Shown piece after piece: positions 43,236-52,342 of a DNA stretch of 64,000 nt. The stretch is taken from contig NZ_SZQF01000006.1 in assembly GCF_005869935.1 (NCBI RefSeq), positions 186,001 through 250,000 on the forward strand, given 5' to 3'. How positions within the stretch are numbered: position 1 is the first letter of the stretch; each line of letters starts with the position of its first letter. The position numbers were made by a program, and so were the translations under genes. The stretch is from Winogradskyella algicola (GTDB taxonomy: Bacteria; Bacteroidota; Bacteroidia; Flavobacteriales; Flavobacteriaceae). The notes under the pieces were generated by a model. It worked only from the letters and a program-made list of their open reading frames with translations. It ran no database searches and had not been told where the DNA came from.

Positions 43236-45443
43236 ATGGAAATGCAACAATTTTACTACGATAATAAAATCGTTAAAAAATTCCTCTACGCCACCATAGT
43301 TTTCGGTGTAGTTGGTATGCTCGTTGGGCTTATTCTTGCCTTTATGTTTTTATTCCCGAATATGACCGACGGTATATCGTGGCTAAGCTTTGGGCGATTA
43401 AGACCATTACACACCAACGCAGTAATTTTTGCCTTTGTAGGTAATGCCATTTTTGCTGGCGTGTACTATTCGCTTCAGCGTTTACTTAAAGCCAGAATGT
43501 TTAGTGATTTACTAAGCAACATTAACTTTTGGGGCTGGCAACTAATCATTGTTGGTGCGGCAATAACGTTGCCATTAGGAATTACAACATCTAAAGAGTA
43601 TGCCGAATTAGAGTGGCCTTTTGATATCGCTATTGCTTTAGTATGGGTGGTTTTTGGTGTCAACATGATTGGTACAATCTTAAAACGTCGTCAACGTCAC
43701 TTATATGTTGCAATCTGGTTTTACCTCGCTACATTTGTTACTGTTGCAGTACTACATATTTTTAATAGTTTAGAACTTCCTGTTAGCTTAACTGGCTGGA
43801 AAAGTTATTCTGTTTATGCTGGTGTACAAGATGCCTTAGTGCAGTGGTGGTATGGACACAATGCAGTTGCATTTTTCTTAACAACACCTTTCTTAGGTTT
43901 AATGTACTACTTTGTACCAAAAGCAGCTAACAGACCTGTTTACTCATATAGATTATCTATTGTTCACTTCTGGTCATTAATATTTATTTATATCTGGGCT
44001 GGTCCTCACCACTTATTATATACAGCTTTACCAGAATGGGCTCAACATTTAGGTGTTGCTTTTTCTGTTATGTTAATTGCACCTTCTTGGGGAGGTATGA
44101 TTAATGGTTTATTAACCTTACGTGGTGCTTGGGATAAAGTACGTACAGATCCTGTACTTAAATTTATGGTAGTTGCGATTACTGGTTATGGTATGGCAAC
44201 ATTTGAAGGTCCTATGCTATCACTTAAAAACGTTAACGCGATTGCCCACTTTACAGATTGGATTATTGCTCACGTTCACGTAGGTGCATTAGCTTGGAAC
44301 GGCTTCTTAGCATTCGGTATGATTTATTGGTTAATACCACGTCTATTTAAAACTAAATTACATTCTATCGGTTTAGCTAACCTACACTTCTGGGTAGGAA
44401 CTCTAGGTATCATACTCTATGCATTACCTATGTATGTTGCTGGTTTCACTCAAGCGAGTATGTGGAAACAGTTTAACCCTGATGGAAGTATAGTTTATGG
44501 TAACTTCCTTGAAACAGTAACTGAGATTATGCCTATGTACTGGATGCGTGCTATTGGTGGTACCCTTTACATTACTGGTATGTTAATTCTTGTGTATAAT
44601 GTTATTGTTACCATTGCTAAATCTGACAGCAAAGTAACAGACGAACTTGCAGAAGCGCCAGCATTAAAGCGTGTGTCAAAAAGACGTGTTGCTGGTGAAG
44701 GATGGCATACTTGGTTAGAGCGTAAACCTATATTATTAACTATCTACGCTACCATTGCAATTTTAATTGGAGGTATTGTACAAATTATACCAACTATAGT
44801 TGTAAAATCTAATATACCTACAATTAGTAGTGTTCAACCTTACACTCCTTTAGAACTTGAAGGTAGAGATATATACATTAGAGAAGGCTGTGTAGGCTGT
44901 CACTCTCAAATGGTAAGACCATTTAGAAGTGAAGTAGAACGCTATGGTGAATATTCTAAAGCTGGTGAGTTTGTCTATGACCATCCTTTCCTTTGGGGAA
45001 GTAAACGTACAGGACCAGACTTACATCGTGTCGGAGGAAAATACAACGACAACTGGCACTTTAACCACATGTACGATCCGCAAACCACTTCTTCAGGTTC
45101 TATTATGCCTGCATACAAATGGTTAATTGTAGGCGAAGGTGCTAAACTAGATAAGTCCATGACTGAGAAGAAAATGGAAACAATGGTAAGTCTTGGTGTG
45201 CCTTACACAGAAGAAGATATCGCAAACGCACAAGCTTCAATGCTAGAACAAGGTACTCAAATAGAGAAAAATCTTTATAGCGATCCTGATTTTGCTAAGT
45301 CTTATGAAGCAGACAAAGCATCTGGTGGTGAAGATTTCGTAGAAATGAAAAACCGAGAAATTGTTGCACTTATTGCTTACTTACAAAGGCTAGGTACAGA
45401 CATTAAAGTGAAAGAAATTCTTAACGAAACTGCTCAAAACTAA
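43236..45443 (+). CDS. ccoNO: cbb3-type cytochrome c oxidase, fused subunits I and II (CcoN-CcoO)
   Basis: This is the core of a high-affinity terminal oxidase. The 735-residue protein joins CcoN, with about twelve membrane helices and the haem-copper ligands (RPLHTNAVIFAFVGNAIF, WWYGHNAVAFFLTTPFLG, HIFN, DWIIAHVHVGALAWNG), to CcoO, a membrane-anchored cytochrome c domain with CVGCH at residues 552-556 and the methionine ligand in SGSIMPAYKWL. The N-O fusion is usual in Bacteroidota. It is embedded between ccoS and ccoQ/ccoP. Confidence 0.95.
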   Translation: MEMQQFYYDNKIVKKFLYATIVFGVVGMLVGLILAFMFLFPNMTDGISWLSFGRLRPLHTNAVIFAFVGNAIFAGVYYSLQRLLKARMFSDLLSNINFWGWQLIIVGAAITLPLGITTSKEYAELEWPFDIAIALVWVVFGVNMIGTILKRRQRHLYVAIWFYLATFVTVAVLHIFNSLELPVSLTGWKSYSVYAGVQDALVQWWYGHNAVAFFLTTPFLGLMYYFVPKAANRPVYSYRLSIVHFWSLIFIYIWAGPHHLLYTALPEWAQHLGVAFSVMLIAPSWGGMINGLLTLRGAWDKVRTDPVLKFMVVAITGYGMATFEGPMLSLKNVNAIAHFTDWIIAHVHVGALAWNGFLAFGMIYWLIPRLFKTKLHSIGLANLHFWVGTLGIILYALPMYVAGFTQASMWKQFNPDGSIVYGNFLETVTEIMPMYWMRAIGGTLYITGMLILVYNVIVTIAKSDSKVTDELAEAPALKRVSKRRVAGEGWHTWLERKPILLTIYATIAILIGGIVQIIPTIVVKSNIPTISSVQPYTPLELEGRDIYIREGCVGCHSQMVRPFRSEVERYGEYSKAGEFVYDHPFLWGSKRTGPDLHRVGGKYNDNWHFNHMYDPQTTSSGSIMPAYKWLIVGEGAKLDKSMTEKKMETMVSLGVPYTEEDIANAQASMLEQGTQIEKNLYSDPDFAKSYEADKASGGEDFVEMKNREIVALIAYLQRLGTDIKVKEILNETAQN

Positions 45444-45448
45444 TCATC

Positions 45449-45634
45449 ATGCTAAAATTTGTAAAAAATCATATGGAAAGTATCACAGGGATAGAAATCT
45501 ATCCCTTGATATCCCTTTTAATATTCTTTATCTTTTTTGTAGCGCTATTTTTCTGGGTATACACAGCAAAGAAAGAATATATAACAACCGTCAGTAATAT
45601 TCCTTTAGATAACCAAAACGACACACAATCATGA
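45449..45634 (+). CDS. ccoQ: CcoQ-like small membrane subunit
   Basis: The 61-residue protein has a single transmembrane helix (YPLISLLIFFIFFVALFFWVY) and a short charged tail. Position between CcoNO and CcoP, the spacing of 5 bp and the 4-bp ATGA overlap with ccoP make it the CcoQ/FixQ subunit, which stabilises CcoP in the complex. Sequence similarity alone would not prove this. Confidence 0.8.
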   Translation: MLKFVKNHMESITGIEIYPLISLLIFFIFFVALFFWVYTAKKEYITTVSNIPLDNQNDTQS

Positions 45635-46626
45635 GACATTTAATTCCATCATATATTAGAGTACCTGTAGTATTCTTTGCAATTGCAGGACTCATAGAAT
45701 ACTTTGTAGATTCTGGTGACCAACCGGCGTTTATAGAACAACCTGTCATTCTTTTGTTCCTATTATTGGTACTTCTATTTTTAATTGCTATAGAAGGTAT
45801 TGTTGGTACAATGGATAACATCCTATACCAAAGTTTAGACGAAGAAGGTAAAGCCAGATATGATGCTCAAAGAGCTGCGCCATCTAAATTAGCATTATGG
45901 ATAAAGAAAACCTATGACAAACTCAAAGGAGCTAAACCAATTGAGGAAGAAGGTGAAATAATTCTAGACCATAATTACGACGGTATTAAAGAATTAGACA
46001 ATAACCTTCCGCCTTGGTGGCTTTATGGATTTTACGCAACTATCATTTTTGGTGTGGTTTATATGGCAAGATACCATGTATTTAATGCAGATGACCAGTT
46101 TGATGAATATGAGATTGAATATGCCGAAGCCAATAGAGCAATTGAAGAATATAAAAAGACAGCAAAGAACTTGGTTGACGTTAATACTGTTGTAGTACTG
46201 ACCGATGCTGCAGACCTAAACGCAGGTAAAAAGATTTTTGAAGTCAATTGTGTGGCCTGCCACATGGCAGATGGTGGTGGTGGTATTGGCCCTAACCTTA
46301 CTGATGAGCACTGGATTCTTGGTGGTGGTATAAAAAATGTATTCAGAACTATCTCCGAAGGCGGTAGAGATGGAAAAGGTATGGTTGCATGGAAAAATAG
46401 TTTAAAACCAATAGAAATGGCACAAGTATCTAGTTATGTATTGCTATTCCAGGGCACCACACCAGCTAATCCAAAAGAAGCTGAAGGAGATATTTGGGTA
46501 GACGAATCTGAGGATGCTTCTGAAACAATTGAAGCTCAAGAATCATCTACTGAAGATACAACAAATGAAACTGAAGAAGATGCTACTGAAGTAATTGAAG
46601 AAGTACAAACTGTTGCATCTAATTAA
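45631..46626 (+). CDS. ccoP: cbb3 oxidase subunit III (CcoP), one haem c site
   Basis: The 331-residue protein has two N-terminal transmembrane segments, then a further one (WWLYGFYATIIFGVVYMARYH) and a cytochrome c domain with a single CVACH motif (C207, C210, H211). Proteobacterial CcoP has two haem sites; one is missing here, as in many Bacteroidota. It ends in an acidic tail of about 50 residues rich in Glu, Asp, Ser and Thr (about 280-331). CcoP brings electrons from soluble cytochrome c to CcoO. Confidence 0.92.
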   Translation: MRHLIPSYIRVPVVFFAIAGLIEYFVDSGDQPAFIEQPVILLFLLLVLLFLIAIEGIVGTMDNILYQSLDEEGKARYDAQRAAPSKLALWIKKTYDKLKGAKPIEEEGEIILDHNYDGIKELDNNLPPWWLYGFYATIIFGVVYMARYHVFNADDQFDEYEIEYAEANRAIEEYKKTAKNLVDVNTVVVLTDAADLNAGKKIFEVNCVACHMADGGGGIGPNLTDEHWILGGGIKNVFRTISEGGRDGKGMVAWKNSLKPIEMAQVSSYVLLFQGTTPANPKEAEGDIWVDESEDASETIEAQESSTEDTTNETEEDATEVIEEVQTVASN

Positions 46627-46649
46627 ATTATTTTAAAAACCACACCCAA

Positions 46650-48074
46650 ATGGAAACGCCAGAGAACGAAGTTTTTAGAGATTCAATCGGTACCATCAAT
46701 GAAGAAGGTAAACGTAATTGGATTTTCCCTAAAAAACCTTCAGGTCCATATTGGGAAAAGAGAAAGTTAGTAAGTTATTTTCTATTAGCTTTTCTCTTTG
46801 CTGCACCATTTATAAAAATTAACGGTAACCAATTCTTAATGTTTAATGTCCTAGAAAGACGTTTTAACATCTTTGGTTTTCCGTTCTGGCCACAGGATTT
46901 TCATCTGTTTGTAATTTCCATGATAATTGGTGTGGTATTCATTACACTGTTTACAGTAGGATTTGGTCGTATTTTCTGTGGATGGATCTGTCCACAGACC
47001 ATTTTTATGGAAATGGTCTTTAGACGTATTGAATTTTGGATAGATGGTGACCGCAATAAACAAATGCGTTTGGCAAGACAGAAATGGGATGCAGAAAAAA
47101 TTAGAAAACGCACCTTAAAGTGGTTTATCTTTTTAGTGATTTCGTTTTTAATAGCAAACATTTTTTTAGCCTACTTAATAGGTGGTGACAAGCTTCTAAG
47201 TTATGTTAAAGAAGGTCCGTCTCAACATTTAGGCACTTTAGTTCCGTTGTTGATTTTTACAGGAGTGTTCTATTTTATTTTTGCTTGGTTTAGAGAGCAA
47301 GTATGTATTATAGCATGTCCTTATGGTAGATTACAAGGCGTGCTACTAGATAATAAATCTATAGTTGTAGCTTACGACCACAAACGTGGCGAAGGCGAAA
47401 GTGGTAGAAAGAAGTTTAGAAAAAATGAAGACAGAGAAGCTCTAGGACATGGTGACTGTATAGATTGTTTTCAATGTGTACATGTTTGTCCTACAGGTAT
47501 AGATATCAGAAACGGCACACAGTTAGAATGTGTCAACTGTACTGCTTGTATTGATGAGTGTGATACTATAATGGAAAAAATCAACAAACCAAAAGGATTA
47601 ATCCGTTATGCCAGTGAAGATAATATAGAAAAGAAAACAGCTTTTAAACTTACGGCTCGAATGAAAGGTTACATTGCTGTGCTTGTCATTTTAATTGGTG
47701 TATTACTCGGTATGTTAGCCTTAAGAAATGATGTTGAGGCCAGAGTTCTAAGATTGCCAGGTCAATTATATGAACACAAGGATAACAACATTATCAGTAA
47801 CGTCTATACGTATAAAATTGTAAATAAAACCACTGAAACTATTGAGGATGTAAGCTTTAAACTTAGAGGTATTGATGGTGAAATAAAATTGGTTTCTACA
47901 AGCGATACCTTTACAGTAAAAGAAAGTGGACTAGCAGAAGGAACTTTATTTATAGAGCTAAAACAAAGTGACCTTTCTGGCGACAAGAACAACCTGACTT
48001 TAGATGTTTATAGTGGAGACAAATTAATAGAAACAACTTCTGTAAGCTTTTTAGGCCCTAGAAGTTATAATTAA
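46650..48074 (+). CDS. ccoG: cbb3 oxidase accessory protein CcoG (ferredoxin-like)
   Basis: The 474-residue membrane protein has about five transmembrane helices, the CGWICPQTIFMEMVFRRIEFWIDG motif typical of CcoG/RdxA, two [4Fe-4S] motifs (CIDCFQCVHVCPTGID and CVNCTACIDECD) and a C-terminal immunoglobulin-like domain. CcoG is known as a Cu(II) reductase acting in cbb3 copper delivery together with CcoI. It lies 23 bp after ccoP. Confidence 0.93.
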   Translation: METPENEVFRDSIGTINEEGKRNWIFPKKPSGPYWEKRKLVSYFLLAFLFAAPFIKINGNQFLMFNVLERRFNIFGFPFWPQDFHLFVISMIIGVVFITLFTVGFGRIFCGWICPQTIFMEMVFRRIEFWIDGDRNKQMRLARQKWDAEKIRKRTLKWFIFLVISFLIANIFLAYLIGGDKLLSYVKEGPSQHLGTLVPLLIFTGVFYFIFAWFREQVCIIACPYGRLQGVLLDNKSIVVAYDHKRGEGESGRKKFRKNEDREALGHGDCIDCFQCVHVCPTGIDIRNGTQLECVNCTACIDECDTIMEKINKPKGLIRYASEDNIEKKTAFKLTARMKGYIAVLVILIGVLLGMLALRNDVEARVLRLPGQLYEHKDNNIISNVYTYKIVNKTTETIEDVSFKLRGIDGEIKLVSTSDTFTVKESGLAEGTLFIELKQSDLSGDKNNLTLDVYSGDKLIETTSVSFLGPRSYN

Positions 48075-48079
48075 CAATG

Positions 48080-48147
48080 ACCTAGCAGGTTTGGGTTTTG
48101 AAAACCTAGCAGGTCTAAAAAAAAGGAGATTCCTGCTTTTGCAGGAA
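48080..48147. repeat. Tandem ACCTAGCAGGT repeats and a TTCCTGC hairpin
   Basis: ACCTAGCAGGT occurs at 48080-48090 and again at 48104-48114, and TTCCTGC-tttt-GCAGGAA forms a perfect 7-bp stem at 48130-48147. The region sits between ccoG and fixH. Such modules recur between genes in Flavobacteriaceae, to my knowledge; they may affect mRNA stability here. Confidence 0.7.
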
Positions 48148-48155
48148 GTAGAGTT

Positions 48156-48602
48156 ATGAAAGTAAATTGGGGAACAGCAATAGTTATAGCCTTTGCAGGT
48201 TTTATAGGCTTTATCATGTATTTTGTAATCAACATGGCTACTGATGATAAGTATGATCATGATTTGGTTGTAGAAGATTACTATCAAAAAGAGTTAAAGT
48301 TTCAAACAGATATTGATAAAGAAGAAAATTCTAAAAACCTAAAAACCAATATTAGTTGGAAGAAAACTAAAGATGGTATCCTTGTTGAATTCCCAAAAGA
48401 TTTAGATATAAAAAAGATTAAAGGTTCAGTGTTCCTATACAGACCATCTAACAAGACGTTAGATTTTGAAATTCCTATTTCATTATCTGATCACAATTTG
48501 CTCATACCTGACAACAAATTGTTAGATGGTCGCTGGAACATTAACATTGACTGGACCTACAATAACGAAGCCTATCTGTACAAAAAGGCGATAAACTACT
48601 AG
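48156..48602 (+). CDS. ccoH: FixH/CcoH family cbb3 assembly protein
   Basis: The 148-residue protein has one N-terminal transmembrane helix (WGTAIVIAFAGFIGFIMYFVINMA) followed by a periplasmic domain starting DLVVEDYYQKELKFQTDIDKEENSKN, the hallmark of FixH, which helps assemble cbb3 oxidase with the copper ATPase. It follows ccoG after an 81-bp repeat-containing gap and precedes the SafE-like gene by 1 bp. Confidence 0.9.
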   Translation: MKVNWGTAIVIAFAGFIGFIMYFVINMATDDKYDHDLVVEDYYQKELKFQTDIDKEENSKNLKTNISWKKTKDGILVEFPKDLDIKKIKGSVFLYRPSNKTLDFEIPISLSDHNLLIPDNKLLDGRWNINIDWTYNNEAYLYKKAINY

Positions 48603-48603
48603 T

Positions 48604-49305
48604 ATGTTGTATTCGGCATTTATACTTGGTCTATTAGGTAGTTTGCACTGCGTTGGTATGTGTGGACCAATAGCCTTTATGTTGCCCGTAGATCGTTCTA
48701 ATTCCATTAAAAAAGTATCTCAAATTAGTGTTTATCATATTGGTAGATTATTAGCTTACAGTTTAATTGGACTAGCTTTTGGTCTGGTTGGTAAAAGTCT
48801 CAATCTGTTTGGTGTACAACAACAACTCTCAATAGCAGTAGGAATTTTAATGATTGTTGTTGTTCTCATCCCTTATCGAACTTTTGCTAAATACAATTTA
48901 TCTAAACCTTTAAGCAAAGTCATTTCTAAAGTAAAATCTAATCTAGGACAAGCTTTAAAGAAAAAAACACCAGACACCTTTTTAACCATAGGCTTTCTAA
49001 ATGGATTTTTACCTTGCGGTTTGGTTTATATGGCTGTTTTTGGAGCTGTAGCCACAGGTAGTTTATTACAAGGTAGTTTTTATATGGTTTTATTTGGTTT
49101 AGGCACTATTCCCTTGATGACTTCAGCTATTTATTTAGGTAAGTTTTTAAACCAAACCATAAAACAACGCATACAAAAAGCCATTCCTGTTTTTGTAGTC
49201 TTAATAGGTGTTTTGTTCATTCTTAGAGGATTGGGATTGGGCATTCCTTACATCTCTCCTGCTCCTGTAGTTGAAATGGCAACTAGCGCTATAGACTGTC
49301 ATTAA
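48604..49305 (+). CDS. SafE/TauE-like membrane protein of the cbb3 cluster
   Basis: The 233-residue protein has about six transmembrane helices and the family motif LGSLHCVGMCGPIAFMLPV at the N-terminus and GFLNGFLPCGLVYMAVFGAVATGS in the middle, with paired Cys residues. This family (UPF0016/CcoA-like sulfite exporter group) is regularly found after fixH; a role in copper or heavy-metal transport for oxidase assembly is inferred from context. It is the last gene of the cco operon. Confidence 0.82.
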   Translation: MLYSAFILGLLGSLHCVGMCGPIAFMLPVDRSNSIKKVSQISVYHIGRLLAYSLIGLAFGLVGKSLNLFGVQQQLSIAVGILMIVVVLIPYRTFAKYNLSKPLSKVISKVKSNLGQALKKKTPDTFLTIGFLNGFLPCGLVYMAVFGAVATGSLLQGSFYMVLFGLGTIPLMTSAIYLGKFLNQTIKQRIQKAIPVFVVLIGVLFILRGLGLGIPYISPAPVVEMATSAIDCH

Positions 49306-49384
49306 GATTAAAAAATTCCACCGTTCAATTTTCAACTAACTTTTTTGGTATTATTGCAATATCAAAACATCAATCAATTGTAAT

Positions 49385-49951
49385 ATGAAACAATTTCTTT
49401 TAGCCTTAGTCTTCACTCTTTCAGTATTTGAAATAACAGCACAAGATGCGAGTGTAGAAAAATCTACATTTGGAATTCAAACTGGCTTTTTAGGTATTTG
49501 GGCTCATAATGAGTCTAAATTATCTTACGCTATTGCACTTAGAAGTGAACTAGGCTTGGATGCTGCCATTTTTGGGGAAAATTTTGTTGGCTCACAAAGT
49601 TTTATCATGGTACCAGCAATAACTCTAGAACCAAGATGGTACTACAACCTAAGTAAAAGAGTGACTAAAAAGAGACGTATTGATGGGAATAGTGGAAATT
49701 TTGTTTCAATAAAAACTACCTATCATCCAGATTTGGTTTTAGGATCTTTACCTGCAAATACCGTCTTCATTTCTGACATTACTATTATACCAACTTGGGG
49801 AATTCGTCGTAATGTTGGCAAACATTTCACTTATGAAACAGGTATAGGTATCGGTTATTACCACTTATTCAAAAAAGATAATGTTTTTCTCTTTGAAGAT
49901 GAAAATGGTGTGGCTGTTAACCTACACCTAAGAATAGGATATCGTTTTTAA
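49385..49951 (+). CDS. Outer-membrane beta-barrel protein of unknown function
   Basis: The 188-residue protein has a signal peptide (about 1-20, ending ITAQ) and a series of amphipathic strands ending in the C-terminal phenylalanine typical of outer-membrane barrels (VNLHLRIGYRF). The length suits an eight-stranded barrel. No function can be named. It is separated from the cco operon by 79 bp and followed by a strong terminator. Confidence 0.7.
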   Translation: MKQFLLALVFTLSVFEITAQDASVEKSTFGIQTGFLGIWAHNESKLSYAIALRSELGLDAAIFGENFVGSQSFIMVPAITLEPRWYYNLSKRVTKKRRIDGNSGNFVSIKTTYHPDLVLGSLPANTVFISDITIIPTWGIRRNVGKHFTYETGIGIGYYHLFKKDNVFLFEDENGVAVNLHLRIGYRF

Positions 49952-49973
49952 TTTTATCGAAAAACAAACGCAT

Positions 49974-50007
49974 AAAAAAACGCCAAAGCCCTCGTCTTTG
50001 GCGTTTT
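49974..50007. terminator. Bidirectional terminator
   Basis: AAAACGCCAAAG and CTTTGGCGTTTT form a perfect 12-bp stem around CCCTCGT, with an A-run on the left. It separates the barrel gene from the convergent hemN-usp operon. Confidence 0.88.
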
Positions 50008-50046
50008 AACTTGATATTAATAACACTAACTAATAAACATCAAGAA

Positions 50047-50880
50047 CTATATTTTAAAGGTCATTACTGGTAACGTAGAATGATTGGCAATGTCTTCTGA
50101 AATGCTACCTTCAAAGAAATGTGCCAAGCCTTTTCTGCCATGTGTGGCTACTGCAATAAGATCTGCACCAATAGTATTGGCGAAATTTAAGATACCTTTT
50201 TCTATTGAATAATCTGATACCACATGAACATTTTCAAGATTATCTAAATCACCATCTGCTTTTTTGAGGAATAAGGATATACGCTTATCTATTTCTGTAG
50301 AACTTCTAAAATTACCATCTGGTGAATTCACATACACTAAGTGCATAGTCGCGCCTATTTTTTTAAAGGTTTTTCTTGCATTAAGGTAAGGTGTAATAGC
50401 TTCATCCGTAAAATCACTCGCAAATACACCGTTTTCAAAATCTAATAATATTGGGTTGTGTTTGATTACTAAAACTGGGATATCCGCATGGCGTACCACT
50501 TTCTCTGTATTAGAACCAACGAGTACTTCCTTTACACCACTAGCACCATGAGAACCCATTACTATGAGGTTGGCATGATGGTCATTGGCGACATCATTCA
50601 CCTCACTCCAAACCTTAAAATGCTTTACAATCGGTGTAATTTTAATACCTTCTAAGTAAGGTCTGTCTAGAAAAGCATCAAATTTCTGTTCCGCTAATTT
50701 TAGATAGAAAACAGCTTCTTCATTAATAGAGTTCCCATTAGCAGTTAATATAGCATTAGATAGTTCTAACATGTGTAATACTATAAGTTCCGAACCAAAC
50801 TTCTGAGCTAAGTTCGCAGCCGCTTCCAAAGCAAATTCCGAATGCTCTGAAAAATCTATAGGTACAATAATTTTTTTCAT
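50047..50880 (-). CDS. Universal stress protein (tandem UspA)
   Basis: The 277-residue protein has two UspA domains. The first starts MKKIIVPIDFSEHSEFALEAAANLA and ends with the full nucleotide signature GSHGASGVKEVLVGSNTEKVVRHADIPVLVIK. The second ends ATHGRKGLAHFFEGSISEDIANHSTLPVMTFKI. It follows hemN by 11 bp on the same strand, so it shares the hemN promoter and its Crp/Fnr-like site, fitting the frequent low-oxygen induction of Usp proteins. Confidence 0.9.
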   Translation of the reverse strand: MKKIIVPIDFSEHSEFALEAAANLAQKFGSELIVLHMLELSNAILTANGNSINEEAVFYLKLAEQKFDAFLDRPYLEGIKITPIVKHFKVWSEVNDVANDHHANLIVMGSHGASGVKEVLVGSNTEKVVRHADIPVLVIKHNPILLDFENGVFASDFTDEAITPYLNARKTFKKIGATMHLVYVNSPDGNFRSSTEIDKRISLFLKKADGDLDNLENVHVVSDYSIEKGILNFANTIGADLIAVATHGRKGLAHFFEGSISEDIANHSTLPVMTFKI

Positions 50881-50891
50881 GGTTTTAGTGT

Positions 50892-52256
50892 TTAGATGGT
50901 CATTGAAAATAGTTGAGTATCTGGCTTTTTGCGTTGCAACAGCAAATCAAAGGCCATACAAACATTTCTTATAAAAGGTTTCCCTTTTTCAGTTACGGTT
51001 ATCTGCTTTCTTTCAAATTCAATTAAACCGTCTTGCTCTAATTCTTTCAGCTTTATAAGTACTTCTGGTAATTCATTAAACACCAGTTCTGATTGTTTCC
51101 ATGAGGTCTTAAAGTGACACATTAAATTGAGAATATGCTTTCTAATTTTTAAGTCCTCTTCATTTAAAATGTGTCCTCTGTAAACTGGTATAATATTGTT
51201 TTCTAATAAGTTATAATATTCTTCAATAGCCTTTACATTTTGCGCAAAGCCATACCAACTATCGCTTATTGATGATACACCCAAGCCAATCATAGCTTGT
51301 GTTTTAGAGGCTGTATAACCCATAAAGTTACGATGCATGGTTTCGTTTTGCATGGCTTTGTAAAGTCCATCAGTTTTTAATGCAAAATGATCCATACCTA
51401 TTTCGGTATAGTCTATTTTTTCTAAAAGTGATTTACCAGTTTCGTACTGTCTATGCTTAGACTCGGCAGTTGGTAAATCTTCATCTTTAAAGCCTCTTTG
51501 CCCATTTCCTTTTATCCATGGCACGTGTGCATAGCTATAAAACGCAATGCGATCTGGCATTAAGGCTTTTGTTTTTTGAATGGTCTCTATAACATCTGCT
51601 TCCGTTTGAAACGGTAAACCAAAGATAATATCGTGTCCAACAGATGTGTAACCAATTTTTCTAGCTGTTTCCGTAGCACGTTTTACATTTTCAAAAGGTT
51701 GAATACGGTTTATCGCCTTCTGAACTTTCAGATTATAATCCTGAACTCCAAAACTCACGCGTCTAAACCCTAAATCGTACAGTGCCTGCAAATGCGCCTG
51801 GGTTGTATTATTTGGATGTCCTTCAAAAGAAAACTCATAATCTTTAGCAAGGTCAGACACTCTAAGTAATTCCGTAATAAGAAAGCTTAAATTTTCTGGC
51901 GAGAAAAATGTAGGTGTACCACCACCAAGATGCAATTCTTTTATTTTTGGTTTTGCTCCTAATAATTCTCGGTACAATTGCCACTCTTTTAAAACTGCCT
52001 TTATGTATGGCAACTCTACTTCGTGCCTTTTGGTAATACGTTTGTGGCATCCGCAAAATGTGCAGAGGCTTTCACAAAATGGCAGGTGCAAGTACAAACT
52101 TATCCCTTCTTCTGTATTAGACTCATCAAAGGATTGCTTTAAAACTTGTTTCCATTGTTGCAATGAAAATGTCTCAGCATTCCAATACGGAACCGTAGGA
52201 TAGCTGGTATAACGTGGACCTGCCACATTGTATTTATTTACTAACTTTTGACACAT
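50892..52256 (-). CDS. hemN: Oxygen-independent coproporphyrinogen III oxidase
   Basis: This radical SAM enzyme makes protoporphyrinogen in haem synthesis without oxygen. The 454-residue protein has the family N-terminus KYNVAGPRYTSYPTVPYW and the cluster motif CESLCTFCGC (C61, C65, C68), HLGGGTPTFF, and the HemN C-terminal domain (RNFMGYTASKTQAMIGLGVSSIS). It is the first gene of a two-gene operon with a stress protein. The placement next to a cbb3 oxidase is common and its upstream palindrome suggests low-oxygen control. Confidence 0.95.
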   Translation of the reverse strand: MCQKLVNKYNVAGPRYTSYPTVPYWNAETFSLQQWKQVLKQSFDESNTEEGISLYLHLPFCESLCTFCGCHKRITKRHEVELPYIKAVLKEWQLYRELLGAKPKIKELHLGGGTPTFFSPENLSFLITELLRVSDLAKDYEFSFEGHPNNTTQAHLQALYDLGFRRVSFGVQDYNLKVQKAINRIQPFENVKRATETARKIGYTSVGHDIIFGLPFQTEADVIETIQKTKALMPDRIAFYSYAHVPWIKGNGQRGFKDEDLPTAESKHRQYETGKSLLEKIDYTEIGMDHFALKTDGLYKAMQNETMHRNFMGYTASKTQAMIGLGVSSISDSWYGFAQNVKAIEEYYNLLENNIIPVYRGHILNEEDLKIRKHILNLMCHFKTSWKQSELVFNELPEVLIKLKELEQDGLIEFERKQITVTEKGKPFIRNVCMAFDLLLQRKKPDTQLFSMTI

Positions 52257-52275
52257 ACTAACTTTTGTCTAAAAT

Positions 52276-52283
52276 CAAAATTA
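52276..52283 (-). promoter_or_regulatory. -7 box of the hemN-usp operon
   Basis: On the minus strand this reads TAATTTTG, a perfect TAnnTTTG match 19 bp before the hemN ATG. The palindrome centre at 52312.5 is exactly 36.5 bp from its last G. Confidence 0.5.
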
Positions 52284-52305
52284 CTCGTATAACAAGGTAA
52301 AAAAC

Positions 52306-52319
52306 ATGATATTTGTCAT
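52306..52319. promoter_or_regulatory. Crp/Fnr-type operator upstream of hemN
   Basis: ATGATATTTGTCAT, with AAC on the left, is the exact reverse complement of the site between crp/fnr and ccoI. It lies about -41.5 from the predicted hemN start of transcription. Confidence 0.65.
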
Positions 52320-52342
52320 ATGAAGCCATATTCTACCTAAAA

